Assembly (NCBI GenBank): GCA_003599395.1
Contig: QZJX01000046.1
Coordinates: forward strand, 1 to 56,448
Length of the DNA: 56,448 nucleotides
Reading direction: 5' to 3'
Source of the DNA: Ignavibacteriales bacterium
GTDB lineage: Bacteria > Bacteroidota > Ignavibacteria > Ignavibacteriales > Melioribacteraceae
The notes under the pieces were generated by a model that saw only the letters and a program-made list of their open reading frames with translations, did no database searches and was not told the DNA's origin. Positions within the stretch are counted from its first letter, which is position 1, and the number at the start of each line of letters is the position of its first letter. Below, in pieces: positions 25,253 through 33,512 of this stretch. Position numbers and translations under genes: made by a program.

Positions 25253-27058
25253 CTATCTCAACAAAACCATTTTCTTAGTTAACGAAAATTCACCGACTGC
25301 TAACCGGTAATAATAAATTCCACTTGGTAAGTCTTCTGCGTTAAATTCAATTTCGTGATTGCCGGGTTGTAGATGTTCATTTAGAAGAGTTATTATTTCT
25401 TTACCGAGAATATCATAAACAATTACTTTGGTTTGTAGGGACAACTCATTAGTTGTCCCAACGGCGGGAATCGTAAAATTAATTTTTGTCGTTGGATTAA
25501 AAGGATTCGGGTAATTTTGCATTAATCCAAATTTATTTGGGATCTCATCTTTTTTTTTTACATCCGTTATTGGTGACAAATCGAAATCAGCAACAACAGG
25601 AAGGTGATCGGAAACCTCAGTATCGTTTTCACTCAACCCGAATTGATTCAATTCATCGAGACTCAATGTTTTTGTATTAAAGATGTAACTATTTACTTCT
25701 TCCATTACCGAACCTGAATAGACAATATAATCAAGTCTTCCCGGTGGATAACTTCCGGTGTTCGTTGTATAAGTCATAGCAGTTTTATTAACAAAGGGAA
25801 TTGAATCATCAAAATTACTACCGTCCCAATCCGGCGCAAAGTCATCGCCATAAGTATTGTTATAAAAAATATCGCCGGTAATTAAAGTATTGTATTGTCT
25901 CGAATCTCCGACAAGATTCATATCTCCCATAATAACAATCGGAATGTTCGGTTGAATAGTTAATACTCCCCCATCATTCATTGCATCTCTGATAAAACCC
26001 ATGATCGCATCAAATTGATTTTGGCGTTTTGTGTCTTCGCTTCCATCAGTCAAACAGCATTTTGGATGAGCAACTACAACCAACATATCCGAATCATATT
26101 TTGGACGAAGATCTAAAAGGAATGCGGTTGATGAATTGTGAGCATAAGGAGTTGTTTCAATTGGGAAACTATCTCTGATTATAAATCGACTCACTAATAC
26201 AACATCATAGCCCGTAAGTTTTTTGTTATACCAAGTCTGACCTTCTAAAGAAGGAAGATAATTTTCAACTCTATCTGCAACTGCTTGTGCCGAAGATGAA
26301 TAAACTTCACTGAAACCAATTATGTCCGGTTGTAAAGTAGAAAACACATTGCTAAAGTTTTGTTGAACTTCCGGTGTGTCATCAGTTATTTTATCTCGCT
26401 CAATATTGTATGCCATTATTCTCAAATAACCGGGATCAGTTTTGTTAATTGAATAAGTTGGCACCGGATCAACTTCACCTGATTGAAATGTATAGGTGAA
26501 TCCGCCTTCGTTCGGTATCTTATCTTCATAATCAACCAATGAAGAAGATACATATCCGAACAATTTTACTTTTATCGTATTGCTTTGAAATACTTGAGTT
26601 CCGGATATTTGAGCATCTCTTCTTAAAACAAACTCAAAATCATTTGCAGAAAATGTAGGTGAGCCTATAAATCCTATATTCTCGTGATAAATTGTAGATG
26701 ACCCTCCTATATAACTTTTCCCACGTCTTGTGCCGAATGTAAATTCGATTTCTACACCTATTCCGTCTATTGATTTGCCCGTTGATGGATTATTATCCGA
26801 ATCGATGTACAAAGTCATATAATTTCCATTAACCAGAACAATTTTTTCAGTTGTCTGAATTCGGAAATAAATATACTCGTCATCGTTTGTTATATATAGA
26901 TTTCCAAAATCAAACTCGGCACCTGGTGTGTTGTCTCCAATCGGATCTTCGTGCATGGTAGTCACGTCAGACCAATCATCAAAATTTTCGTCAATAAAAA
27001 TTCTATCTTGTGCAGCAATTAAACTTGTAAATAAAAGGATTAGTAGTATTCTTCTCAT
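25253..27058 (-). CDS. Secreted endonuclease/exonuclease/phosphatase family protein with T9SS sorting domain
   Basis: A 601-residue protein. A signal peptide (about 1-16) leads into a beta-rich domain (about 20-190) like those of extracellular binding modules. An endonuclease/exonuclease/phosphatase domain (about 205-500) follows, with I-M-A-Y-N-I-E near its start, I-I-G-F-S-E-V-Y, V-I-M-G-D-M-N-L near the middle and S-D-H-L-P-V near the end, which are the family's metal and catalytic motifs. The T9SS sorting domain (about 515-601, [12 protein letters not shown]) anchors or releases it at the surface. Its sorting-domain loop contains a 30-bp palindrome. It may cleave DNA or a phosphodiester or phosphate monoester outside the cell. 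ATG 27058 is chosen because it starts the signal peptide. Confidence 0.87.
   Translation of the reverse strand: MRRILLILLFTSLIAAQDRIFIDENFDDWSDVTTMHEDPIGDNTPGAEFDFGNLYITNDDEYIYFRIQTTEKIVLVNGNYMTLYIDSDNNPSTGKSIDGIGVEIEFTFGTRRGKSYIGGSSTIYHENIGFIGSPTFSANDFEFVLRRDAQISGTQVFQSNTIKVKLFGYVSSSLVDYEDKIPNEGGFTYTFQSGEVDPVPTYSINKTDPGYLRIMAYNIERDKITDDTPEVQQNFSNVFSTLQPDIIGFSEVYSSSAQAVADRVENYLPSLEGQTWYNKKLTGYDVVLVSRFIIRDSFPIETTPYAHNSSTAFLLDLRPKYDSDMLVVVAHPKCCLTDGSEDTKRQNQFDAIMGFIRDAMNDGGVLTIQPNIPIVIMGDMNLVGDSRQYNTLITGDIFYNNTYGDDFAPDWDGSNFDDSIPFVNKTAMTYTTNTGSYPPGRLDYIVYSGSVMEEVNSYIFNTKTLSLDELNQFGLSENDTEVSDHLPVVADFDLSPITDVKKKDEIPNKFGLMQNYPNPFNPTTKINFTIPAVGTTNELSLQTKVIVYDILGKEIITLLNEHLQPGNHEIEFNAEDLPSGIYYYRLAVGEFSLTKKMVLLR
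25434..25463. repeat. In-frame 30-bp palindrome in a T9SS sorting domain (copy 1)
   Basis: The core is GGGACAACT (25438-25446), four bases, AGTTGTCCC (25451-25459), inside the sorting-domain coding region of the exonuclease-like gene. It encodes V-G-T-T-N-E-L-S-L-Q, an insertion between the sorting-domain strand ending I-P and the V-I-V-Y-D-I-L-G strand. Plain copies of this domain in the window lack it. Confidence 0.8.
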
Positions 27059-27198
27059 CAGGACTCTTTCTTTATTATTCGGTTTTAACAAATGTATAAA
27101 ATCTTTTTCTTAATTTTAATTCATAAAGAAATCATGTGTTGAATCAATTGAAATTACTTGGCATCTAATCAACTTTGTTTAATATAAATGTGATGACT

Positions 27199-27792
27199 AT
27201 GAAATCAATCAAATTATTAATCGTTATTTCTATTTCGATATTTTTATTTAGCTGCGGTGAATCTCTTCCTATCGATGACGATCTTTCAGACAAAAGTTAT
27301 TCCTTGCTAAATCAAGACAGTGTTGCTGTGGATTATCCGTCAAACGTAAAAAGTAAAATAGCAGTTGTTGGATATGTGTTTACAAATTGTCCTGATATTT
27401 GTCCGCTAACGACAAACAATATGAGATTGGTTCAAGAAAAAATAAATGAAGAAGGAATCACCGGAGTAGAATTTGTAACTATTACATTCGATCCTGAATA
27501 CGACACACCAAGTGTTTTAAAAGAATATGCGGAAGTTAGAAGACTTGATACAAGCAATTGGATGTTTTTAACAGGAGATAAAGCAATAACAGATGAAGTA
27601 ATGAAAGATGCCGGAGTTGTTGCCGTTCCAAGCGATTCAACTTTAATGGAAAGTGGAAATATGATGTACTTTTTTGTACATACCGATAGAATTCATTTGC
27701 TAGATCAGCAAAATAGAATTAGAGGAACTTATCTTGGTAGTCAAGCCGATATTAACAAACTCGTTAACGACATAAAAATTTTAGCAAATTAA
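27199..27792 (+). CDS. SCO1/SenC family lipoprotein (cytochrome oxidase copper chaperone)
   Basis: A 197-residue thioredoxin-fold lipoprotein. The signal ends in L-F-S-C near residues 14-17, a lipobox, so it sits in the outer face of a membrane. C-P-D-I-C at residues 64-68 is the CxxxC copper site, and F-V-H-T-D-R-I near 158 gives the partner histidine. SCO proteins deliver copper to the CuA centre of cytochrome oxidase or keep its cysteines reduced. ATG 27199 is chosen over upstream in-frame starts because the lipoprotein signal begins there. It is followed after 14 bases by a PCuAC copper chaperone, which supports the same job. Confidence 0.9.
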   Translation: MKSIKLLIVISISIFLFSCGESLPIDDDLSDKSYSLLNQDSVAVDYPSNVKSKIAVVGYVFTNCPDICPLTTNNMRLVQEKINEEGITGVEFVTITFDPEYDTPSVLKEYAEVRRLDTSNWMFLTGDKAITDEVMKDAGVVAVPSDSTLMESGNMMYFFVHTDRIHLLDQQNRIRGTYLGSQADINKLVNDIKILAN

Positions 27793-27806
27793 AAGGAGAG
27801 ATCTAA

Positions 27807-28343
27807 ATGAAAAAGTTAGTCATTATAGGTTTATCACTATTCATTTTCTTTGGCTGCAATGAAAAAAAAGAAGAACAAGTTGAAGAAACAACCTCTGCCA
27901 AATCTGAATTGCAGAAAGCTATTAAAGAAAACGAAGAGGGAATTCATATTGTAGATTCTTGGGTTCGACCGGCAGCAATGAACCGGAATACGGGTGTGTT
28001 TTTAAGAGTAATGAATCACACAAACGAAAATGATACTTTAGTTAAAGCAATATCTACAATTGCAGAAAAAACAGAAGTTCACGAAACATTTAAACAAGGC
28101 GAAGACATGATGGGTATGCGTGAAGTTGAATATCTTGTTATGGAAGCAGGAAAAGTTTTTGTATTCAAACCGATGTCATATCATATTATGTTAATAAATC
28201 TAAACGAAACTCTTACTGTCGGCAAAACGATTGATCTCACATTAATTTTTAAGAATGCCGGTGAAGTAAAAATCAATGCAGTTGTTGAAGATAAAATGCC
28301 GACAATGAAAGCCGGTGAAGAGAAAGAAAAAACAGAAATGTAA
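27807..28343 (+). CDS. PCu(A)C copper chaperone lipoprotein
   Basis: A 178-residue protein with a lipobox (F-F-G-C near residues 14-17), a charged linker (about 20-45) and a PCu(A)C domain. The copper site is read from H-E-T-F near 92, a Met about ten residues later in E-D-M-M-G-M and Y-H-I-M near 128-131, the H-x10-M-x21-H-x-M pattern of the family. PCuAC passes Cu(I) to SCO or directly to the CuA subunit. AAAGGAGAG stands 7 bases upstream of the ATG. It shares the transcript with the SCO gene and ends at a strong terminator. Confidence 0.9.
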   Translation: MKKLVIIGLSLFIFFGCNEKKEEQVEETTSAKSELQKAIKENEEGIHIVDSWVRPAAMNRNTGVFLRVMNHTNENDTLVKAISTIAEKTEVHETFKQGEDMMGMREVEYLVMEAGKVFVFKPMSYHIMLINLNETLTVGKTIDLTLIFKNAGEVKINAVVEDKMPTMKAGEEKEKTEM

Positions 28344-28354
28344 TTTTGTAACCG

Positions 28355-28378
28355 CCGGCTTTATGCCGGCGTTTTTAC
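28355..28378 (+). terminator. Rho-independent terminator of the copper operon
   Basis: CGCCGGC (28355-28361) pairs with GCCGGCG (28367-28373) around TTTAT and runs into TTTTT. It lies 11 bases after the PCuAC stop and just before the convergent minus-strand gene ends. Confidence 0.85.
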
Positions 28379-28380
28379 TG

Positions 28381-29559
28381 CTATCTAAAATCTGTGTTGA
28401 TAATCAAAGAATCACTCGGTTCATATTCAAACGGAAGCATTTCTGCTAATCTCTGTATCCCGAAGTAACCCGTTGTCTCAAGTTTTAGCTCATCAAAATA
28501 TTTTCCGCCTTTATCAAAATAAATTGAATCAGCATGCGGCTTAATGAATGAATACTGAGGTTTGTAATTAAGTTTTTGGTACTCTTTATTGTATATAACG
28601 TAAATTTGAGTTCTACAATTTAAGATTAGCTCATTTGGTCGTTCGGAGTCAGCAATTACACTATCGGGATAAAGTGGTTTTGAAATTGACTGTGCTCCGA
28701 ATTGACCGAAGATCAGATCCGGTGTGTAAGCTTCAAAACCGTTTTTGCTCATAAACATTTTTGCGTCATAAAAAAATCTTACACCAATTTCTGTTTTATC
28801 GTCAAGATCAATCAATAGCTTAACCTTCTCGCGGTTTTGTTTGATCAACCGATAAGAAGTTGCCAGTGTTCTAAGAAAATGTCTAAGCGAACCCATGTAG
28901 GCTTCAAGTCTATTATTCTGCCAGATTACATAGTCATCTTCAAAGTCGGATTGCATTTCTTCAAAAAAAGGAAGTCCTGCATATTTCAAACTACCGAACT
29001 TATACTCGAAGTGTTTTAGTGTGTATTTAACATTATAACCTAAACTTCTGTTTTCAATTTGAATTGGCACATCACAACTCGCAAACAAAACGCCATCATT
29101 GTTTTTAAAGAAGTCAATGTAATATGGATTAGTAATTTGACATCCTTCAGCGAACCAAGTTTTGCCGAGAAGTTCTGCTTGAAAAATTTCAAAATTTTTC
29201 CACCACTCATCATCAAACTTATCGCCCACACCTATTTCGGGGAATTCAATTGGTTTTGGCGCTAGCTTAATATTAAGCTCAACCACTTCATTCGAGTTAA
29301 TGTCAATCTTAAGATTTTGATTTTCATAAGACAGATGTGAAAGTATTAGGGTATATCTTCCTGGCGAAATATTGCCGATATGAAAATTACCTTCCTTATT
29401 TGAACTACTCCTGGTAAGTGAGTTTGCGATGTAAGCATTAACATTTTCTATCGGCTGTTTTGTTTGCTCATCAATTATAAAACCGGAAATACTACCATAT
29501 TTGGTTTGAGCAATTAATTCCGACGAAAATATCATCAAGAGAAGAATTATGTTTTTCAT
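28381..29559 (-). CDS. Secreted protein with carboxypeptidase-regulatory-like domain
   Basis: A 392-residue protein with a signal peptide (about 1-17). A carboxypeptidase-regulatory-like beta domain (about 22-105) follows, seen from G-S-I-S-G-F-I-I-D-E-Q-T-K-Q-P-I-E-N-V-N and G-R-Y-T-L-I-L-S-H-L-S-Y. The remaining 280 residues, rich in aromatic and charged residues, match the common Bacteroidota partner of this domain, whose function is not known. The domain is usually found at the start of TonB-dependent receptors, but no plug or barrel follows here. It is the last gene of a three-gene minus-strand unit with two paralogous secreted proteins. Confidence 0.78.
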   Translation of the reverse strand: MKNIILLLMIFSSELIAQTKYGSISGFIIDEQTKQPIENVNAYIANSLTRSSSNKEGNFHIGNISPGRYTLILSHLSYENQNLKIDINSNEVVELNIKLAPKPIEFPEIGVGDKFDDEWWKNFEIFQAELLGKTWFAEGCQITNPYYIDFFKNNDGVLFASCDVPIQIENRSLGYNVKYTLKHFEYKFGSLKYAGLPFFEEMQSDFEDDYVIWQNNRLEAYMGSLRHFLRTLATSYRLIKQNREKVKLLIDLDDKTEIGVRFFYDAKMFMSKNGFEAYTPDLIFGQFGAQSISKPLYPDSVIADSERPNELILNCRTQIYVIYNKEYQKLNYKPQYSFIKPHADSIYFDKGGKYFDELKLETTGYFGIQRLAEMLPFEYEPSDSLIINTDFR

Positions 29560-29563
29560 TTAT

Positions 29564-30100
29564 TTATTGATTTGTTGAACGATCAACATTAACAGCTAAA
29601 ACGCTTTTTGCGGAAACGGTATGAATGAAAAATTCACCTTGTTGAGGCTTATTATCGGGTAAAATTATTTCCGGTGTCGTTAACCAATCTTTAGCTGCGT
29701 TCCAATCTTCGTCTCTTGGAATAAACCAATCCGAATCATCGGCTAATCTTATAATTCTATTTTCTTGATCTATACTTTGAACATATTGAATTCTACCTTT
29801 CATCATACCCATCATTTCAATATCGCCTGAACCGGAAAAATTAATTTTACTGTTTCGTAAATAAAAATAACCGGCACCTGTATAGTTTTCAATTATCAGC
29901 AATACCGGAGTTGAATTTACGGCTATAATTATTCGGTTAGTTCTGATAGTCATCCCGTTTGAGAAACTGATAGATCTATCATTTACATTTGCGATTGTTG
30001 TATAAATATATCCCACTTCCTGGAAATAATTTCTTGAATCAATTCCGCTGCATGATATAAATATAAAAATTATGATGAGAGTCGGAAAATATTTTTTCAT
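29564..30100 (-). CDS. Lipoprotein of unknown function, paralogue of the upstream gene
   Basis: A 178-residue protein with a signal ending F-I-S-C (lipobox near residues 14-17). Two similar halves can be seen: I-S-F-S-N-G-M-T-I-R-T-N-R-I followed by P-V-L-L-I-I-E-N-Y-T-G-A-G-Y-F-Y-L-R-N, then a second unit ending in D-S-D-W-F-I-P-R-D-E. The first unit aligns with the gene just upstream (P-V-V-I-I-L-E-D-D-R-N-E-G-Y-L-Y-I-K-N). No family is recognised. It starts 3 bases after the upstream stop. Confidence 0.7.
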   Translation of the reverse strand: MKKYFPTLIIIFIFISCSGIDSRNYFQEVGYIYTTIANVNDRSISFSNGMTIRTNRIIIAVNSTPVLLIIENYTGAGYFYLRNSKINFSGSGDIEMMGMMKGRIQYVQSIDQENRIIRLADDSDWFIPRDEDWNAAKDWLTTPEIILPDNKPQQGEFFIHTVSAKSVLAVNVDRSTNQ

Positions 30101-30103
30101 GAG

Positions 30104-30685
30104 TTATTCTGCTTTTTTATCGGTTGCCAAATTTGGTGTATTTGTGACACTTATGTATTCTGCAGTTACAACATTTGTAATTCTTGTTGAGTTACCATTT
30201 TTTGCTACTATCACATCAATATTTTCATTCCACTTACTAAGCGTTTCTTTGTCTTCGTCGGAGTTTACGTAATAAACATCGTCAGCATCTAATGTTATAC
30301 TTGACTTAGTAATATTAATTGCAGTAATGTCTTTAAGTTGACCTATATTGTAAACAGAAAGTCCGTCGTATAGCGCCGGCATATATGAATTGTTGCCTGT
30401 TGTATTTGATTTCTGCATTAAAGTAACATTCACTTTTTCATTTTTTATATAAAGATAACCCTCGTTTCTATCATCTTCTAAAATTATAACAACCGGCTGC
30501 ATAGAAACAGCTGTGACATTTCTGTCGGCTCGCCAAACTAAATTATTTGTGAATGTGATCAAGTTATTATTGATATCTTTAATAAATCCGGTAAGATATC
30601 GGATGTTATTTTCGGAAGCATGTGGATTTGAACTTGCGAATATCAGTAACAACAGGATAGTAATAAAAGCATTTCTTGATTTCAT
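30104..30685 (-). CDS. Secreted protein of unknown function, paralogue of the downstream gene
   Basis: A 193-residue protein with a signal peptide (about 1-24). It shares the order of motifs with its neighbour: L-I-T-F-T-N-N-L-V-W-R-A-D-R, then P-V-V-I-I-L-E-D-D-R-N-E-G-Y-L-Y-I-K-N near residues 68-86, then a second unit with I-T-L-D-A-D-D-V-Y-Y-V. No lipobox is seen here, unlike its partner. The pair looks like an old tandem duplication. Function unknown. It is the first gene of the unit. Confidence 0.7.
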   Translation of the reverse strand: MKSRNAFITILLLLIFASSNPHASENNIRYLTGFIKDINNNLITFTNNLVWRADRNVTAVSMQPVVIILEDDRNEGYLYIKNEKVNVTLMQKSNTTGNNSYMPALYDGLSVYNIGQLKDITAINITKSSITLDADDVYYVNSDEDKETLSKWNENIDVIVAKNGNSTRITNVVTAEYISVTNTPNLATDKKAE

Positions 30686-30825
30686 TTCCCCTCCGTTGTA
30701 ATTGAAACAAATTCAAATTAATGTTTTTGGGTTCTGTAATCAAGATTATTCGAAGTCTCTCTTTTTCGAATTAATATTTCTGAATGAGATTTACTATTTT
30801 ATTACACGTTAATTTAGGAGATAAA

Positions 30826-31728
30826 ATGAGAAAGATTTTATTACTTGGGATGATTTTGACTTTACTAGTTGCATGTAATGAGGAGGAATATATAGAAAAG
30901 GGAAGCAAAGAATACATACAAGAAATTAATCAATGGCATGCACAAAGAGTTGAGAGATTAAAACAGCCAACCGGATGGCTTAACTTGACCGGATTATTTT
31001 GGCTGAAGGAAGGTGAAAATACTTTTGGTTCTGAATCCTCGAATGATTTGGTTTTCCCAGCAAATATGCCCGGTAATATCGGCAGGTTTATTTTAAGTGA
31101 TTCAGTTGTTACTTTGAAAGTTAATGATGACATTGACGTTTTAGTTGACAGCCAATCAATTAAAGAGTTTGTATTAATCCCCGATACAAAACCAAACACT
31201 ACAAAAATGAATCTCGGATCAAACGAGTGGAATTTAATAGTTCGTTCCGGCAACATGTATGGAATACGCCTACGTGATCTTGATGCGGAAATATTAAAAA
31301 CTTTTGAAGGAGTCGATAGATTTCCAGTTAATGAAGATTGGAACATTAAAGCAAAATTTGAACCGTTCGATTCGTTAAGAGAAATTAAAATACCGACAGT
31401 TCTTGGAACAATTGAAACTGATTATTCTCCCGGTAAATTAGTATTTACTATAGATGATAAAGATTATGAATTATATCCGACCAAATCGGGGAATGGATTA
31501 TTTATATTGTTTGCCGATCAAACTTCGGGGGTTGAAACATATGGTGCGGGAAGATTTCTTTATACCGATGGTCCGGATTCAAGCAACATAGTAAACATTG
31601 ATTTTAATAAAGCCTACAATCCGCCATGTGCATTTTCAAAATATGCAACTTGTCCTTTACCGCCAAAAGAAAATCAATTAAAAGTTAGAATAACAGCCGG
31701 GGAAAAGAATTATGGAGAAGGGCATTAA
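30826..31728 (+). CDS. DUF1684 domain lipoprotein
   Basis: A 300-residue protein with a lipobox (L-V-A-C near residues 14-17). The body carries W-H-A-Q-R-V-E-R-L-K and P-T-G-W-L-N-L-T-G-L-F-W-L near residues 37-62, then F-N-K-A-Y-N-P-P-C-A-F-S near 265-276 and C-P-L-P-P-K-E-N near 281-288. This is the DUF1684 pattern, whose C-P-x-P-P motif is strongly conserved. The function of this common family is unknown. AGGAG stands 7 bases upstream of ATG 30826; an ATG 14 codons earlier has no ribosome site. Confidence 0.87.
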   Translation: MRKILLLGMILTLLVACNEEEYIEKGSKEYIQEINQWHAQRVERLKQPTGWLNLTGLFWLKEGENTFGSESSNDLVFPANMPGNIGRFILSDSVVTLKVNDDIDVLVDSQSIKEFVLIPDTKPNTTKMNLGSNEWNLIVRSGNMYGIRLRDLDAEILKTFEGVDRFPVNEDWNIKAKFEPFDSLREIKIPTVLGTIETDYSPGKLVFTIDDKDYELYPTKSGNGLFILFADQTSGVETYGAGRFLYTDGPDSSNIVNIDFNKAYNPPCAFSKYATCPLPPKENQLKVRITAGEKNYGEGH

Positions 31729-31753
31729 CAATTTATTTTAATCTGAATCTGCT

Positions 31754-31972
31754 CTAAGAAAGACCCTCATTCTTAAAATAAATGATATGATCTTGTGCCT
31801 CGGAATAGTTTTTAAAATTTATAATTTTTTTAGAATAGCAAATTCCTAAGAAATATTTTTTTTCTATTCCCAAGTACTTTTCGTTGGGCACTTCGTATAC
31901 CCTCAATGAACGATTTGATCTTCTCAAACCGAAAGTCATTTTTGCATTTTCTATATTGATGGGAGCCCTCAT
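31754..31972 (-). CDS. Short hypothetical protein (doubtful)
   Basis: An open frame of 72 codons from ATG 31972, with a basic centre (F-G-L-R-R-S-N-R-S-L-R) and a tail with Y-S-E-A-Q-D-H-I-I-Y-F-K. There is no clear ribosome site and no recognised family. The stretch from 31729 to 32064 holds nothing else I can see, so it is kept as a possible gene with low confidence. Confidence 0.3.
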   Translation of the reverse strand: MRAPINIENAKMTFGLRRSNRSLRVYEVPNEKYLGIEKKYFLGICYSKKIINFKNYSEAQDHIIYFKNEGLS

Positions 31973-32064
31973 GTAAACAATGCTCAATTTAGCGTGATAC
32001 AGAACACAAAGCAAGAAAAAAATACATCGGGTCTTATAATAAAAAATGAGCTAAATTAAAAGGA

Positions 32065-32955
32065 CTACTTGTTTTTATTAACTATATAAACACCCAAAAT
32101 GATTAGGGCCATTCCAACAAAATGAATTGGGTAGAGAGCTTCATTATCTAAAATTCCCCACATAACAGCGGCAATTGGTATGAGATAAGTTGTTGTAGAT
32201 GCAAAAACCGGGGTTGTAATTTGAATGAGTTTATTAAACAAAACCAATGCAAGAGATGTCCCAACTACACCAAGTATAAATAAATAGAATAAAGACATCA
32301 AAGCATAATCATGATACATTACTACATCTATAAAATCTGTTGATAAAAGTAAAACAACTGCAAAAGGACCTATGGAAAACATTGCAAGTGAAGTTAAAAT
32401 CAAAGAGTTTAATCTTGGGAACCATTTTTTAAGCAAATTAATGTTTATTCCGTACCCAAGTGTTGCGAGAATTACGGCACCGGCATAATGATTAAAACTT
32501 CCAAGTGTTCCCCCGCTGCTAACAAAACTAAGAGCAACAGAGCCGCCGAAACCAACGGTTAATCCGAACATTTGCCAGCGATTGATTCTTGCAGCAAAAA
32601 ATAAAGCGCCGACTATTAATGTAAATGCAGGTGTAAGTGCATTTAGAATTCCAGCCAATGAACTTGTTATTCCGGTTTCAGCGTAAGCAAATAATATCGC
32701 CGGGAAAAAGTTGCCGATTAATCCCACCGCAACAAATTTCTTCCAATCGGTTTTGAAGTGTAGTTTCAGATTCTTAAATGCAATGGGAATCATTACAAGA
32801 GAAGCAAACATTATTCTTATTGTGCCTACCTGAATAGGATCAAATGCAACTAATCCTCGTTTAATAAGAATAAAAGAGCTTCCCCAAACTAATCCGAGAA
32901 GTATAAGTATTGTAATAGGAAAAGCTTTGTGTTCGGTGTACTTATCAAAATTCAT
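32065..32955 (-). CDS. EamA/DMT family transporter
   Basis: A 296-residue membrane protein with ten predicted helices in two EamA repeats (about 10-140 and 155-290). L-V-W-G-S-S-F-I-L-I-K near residues 20-30 opens the first repeat and P-I-A-A-V-M-W-G near 255 sits in the second. Family members export amino acids, nucleosides or other metabolites. ATG 32955 is chosen; an upstream in-frame reading to 33039 would add 28 residues that overlap the toxin remnant's end and look untranslated. It is probably transcribed from its own promoter at the site of the decayed toxin gene. Confidence 0.83.
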   Translation of the reverse strand: MNFDKYTEHKAFPITILILLGLVWGSSFILIKRGLVAFDPIQVGTIRIMFASLVMIPIAFKNLKLHFKTDWKKFVAVGLIGNFFPAILFAYAETGITSSLAGILNALTPAFTLIVGALFFAARINRWQMFGLTVGFGGSVALSFVSSGGTLGSFNHYAGAVILATLGYGININLLKKWFPRLNSLILTSLAMFSIGPFAVVLLLSTDFIDVVMYHDYALMSLFYLFILGVVGTSLALVLFNKLIQITTPVFASTTTYLIPIAAVMWGILDNEALYPIHFVGMALIILGVYIVNKNK

Positions 32956-33005
32956 TCGGCAAATATAAGGAAAGGAAATGTTATAAAGACAACATGTTTT
33001 TTTAT

Positions 33006-33167
33006 CTAATAAACATTTTTTCTGTTTAATTTTTTGCAATCTTTAGGACGAGGTGTTTTAGAAAGAGATGAAATCTTATCGAGCACTTTTTTGAGATATT
33101 TGTCGGGAAGTGATTTAATTTCTTTTACAGCGCTTTTCTTTATCTCAATTTTATAATCTGCCTTCAT
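33006..33167 (-). pseudogene. Truncated RelE/ParE-type toxin
   Basis: A 53-codon frame overlapping the antitoxin end by 17 bases. It begins M-K-A-D-Y-K-I-E-I-K-K-S-A-V-K-E-I, reads on through L-P-D-K-Y-L-K-K-V and P-R-P-K-D-C-K-K-L, the first half of a RelE/ParE toxin, then stops at TAG after N-R-K-N-V-Y. Normal members go on for another 30-35 residues with the R-I-R-x-G-D-Y-R strand that holds catalytic or binding residues; no such sequence follows in any frame. The toxin is therefore probably inactive. The overlap order (antitoxin first) is common for RHH-RelE pairs. Confidence 0.75.
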
Positions 33168-33384
33168 CTTTCAATTCTTTCAGAAGAGTTTCGTATGAAA
33201 TCGTCGGTTCGTTAATTCTCTCTTTGATGCTTTGAATATCCTCGGTATCTTCAAGAAATTCTGCTCGTAACAAATCATTGACTATTCCCGAAATTGAAGA
33301 TGAAGTTTCTGCCGCTTTTAGTTTTAGAAGTTTGTGAATCTGCGGTTCTAAATATATTGTTGCTCTTTTGCTCATTGTTGACAT
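33151..33384 (-). CDS. Ribbon-helix-helix (CopG-like) antitoxin
   Basis: A 77-residue protein. K-R-A-T-I-Y-L-E-P-Q-I-H-K-L-L-K-L-K-A near residues 6-24 is the ribbon-helix-helix strand and first helix, and S-I-S-G-I-V-N-D-L-L-R near 30-40 the second helix. The acidic tail would wrap the toxin. ATG 33384 has GAGGAG six bases upstream and is preferred to a start seven codons earlier. The partner toxin gene is truncated, so the antitoxin is an orphan that may survive as a repressor of its own promoter and neighbours. Confidence 0.85.
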   Translation of the reverse strand: MSTMSKRATIYLEPQIHKLLKLKAAETSSSISGIVNDLLRAEFLEDTEDIQSIKERINEPTISYETLLKELKDEGRL

Positions 33385-33411
33385 TGTGAACTCCTCTTTT
33401 TCCAATAATAA

Positions 33412-33430
33412 CGTTATAACGCTAAAACGT
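33412..33430. promoter_or_regulatory. Palindrome upstream of the antitoxin, probable operator
   Basis: CGTTATAACG (33412-33421) is a perfect 10-bp palindrome followed at once by a near repeat of its half-site (AAAACGT, 33424-33430). It lies 28-46 bases upstream of the antitoxin ATG, the usual place for RHH autoregulation. It is inferred from symmetry and position only. Confidence 0.5.
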
Positions 33431-33453
33431 CAAGAGAAAATCCGCTCGCCTTC

Positions 33454-33469
33454 TACGAAACCTTTCGTA
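33454..33469. promoter_or_regulatory. Probable BlaI-type operator
   Basis: TACGAAA-CC-TTTCGTA (33454-33469) is a perfect inverted repeat 44 bases before the BlaI-like start codon. BlaI/MecI repressors bind dyads of TACA/TGTA type in front of their own operon; the outer TA-C and G-TA edges and the location fit. The half-site differs from the staphylococcal one, as expected in a distant group. Confidence 0.6.
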
Positions 33470-33512
33470 AACTCGTTCGTCTTAATCTTCAGAACAAGGA
33501 AAAGATTGAAAT

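Noticed and set aside
27140-27199. A second sigma-54 promoter before the SCO gene (a TTGGCAT-like -24 element)
   Set aside because: No GC element stands at the required spacing.
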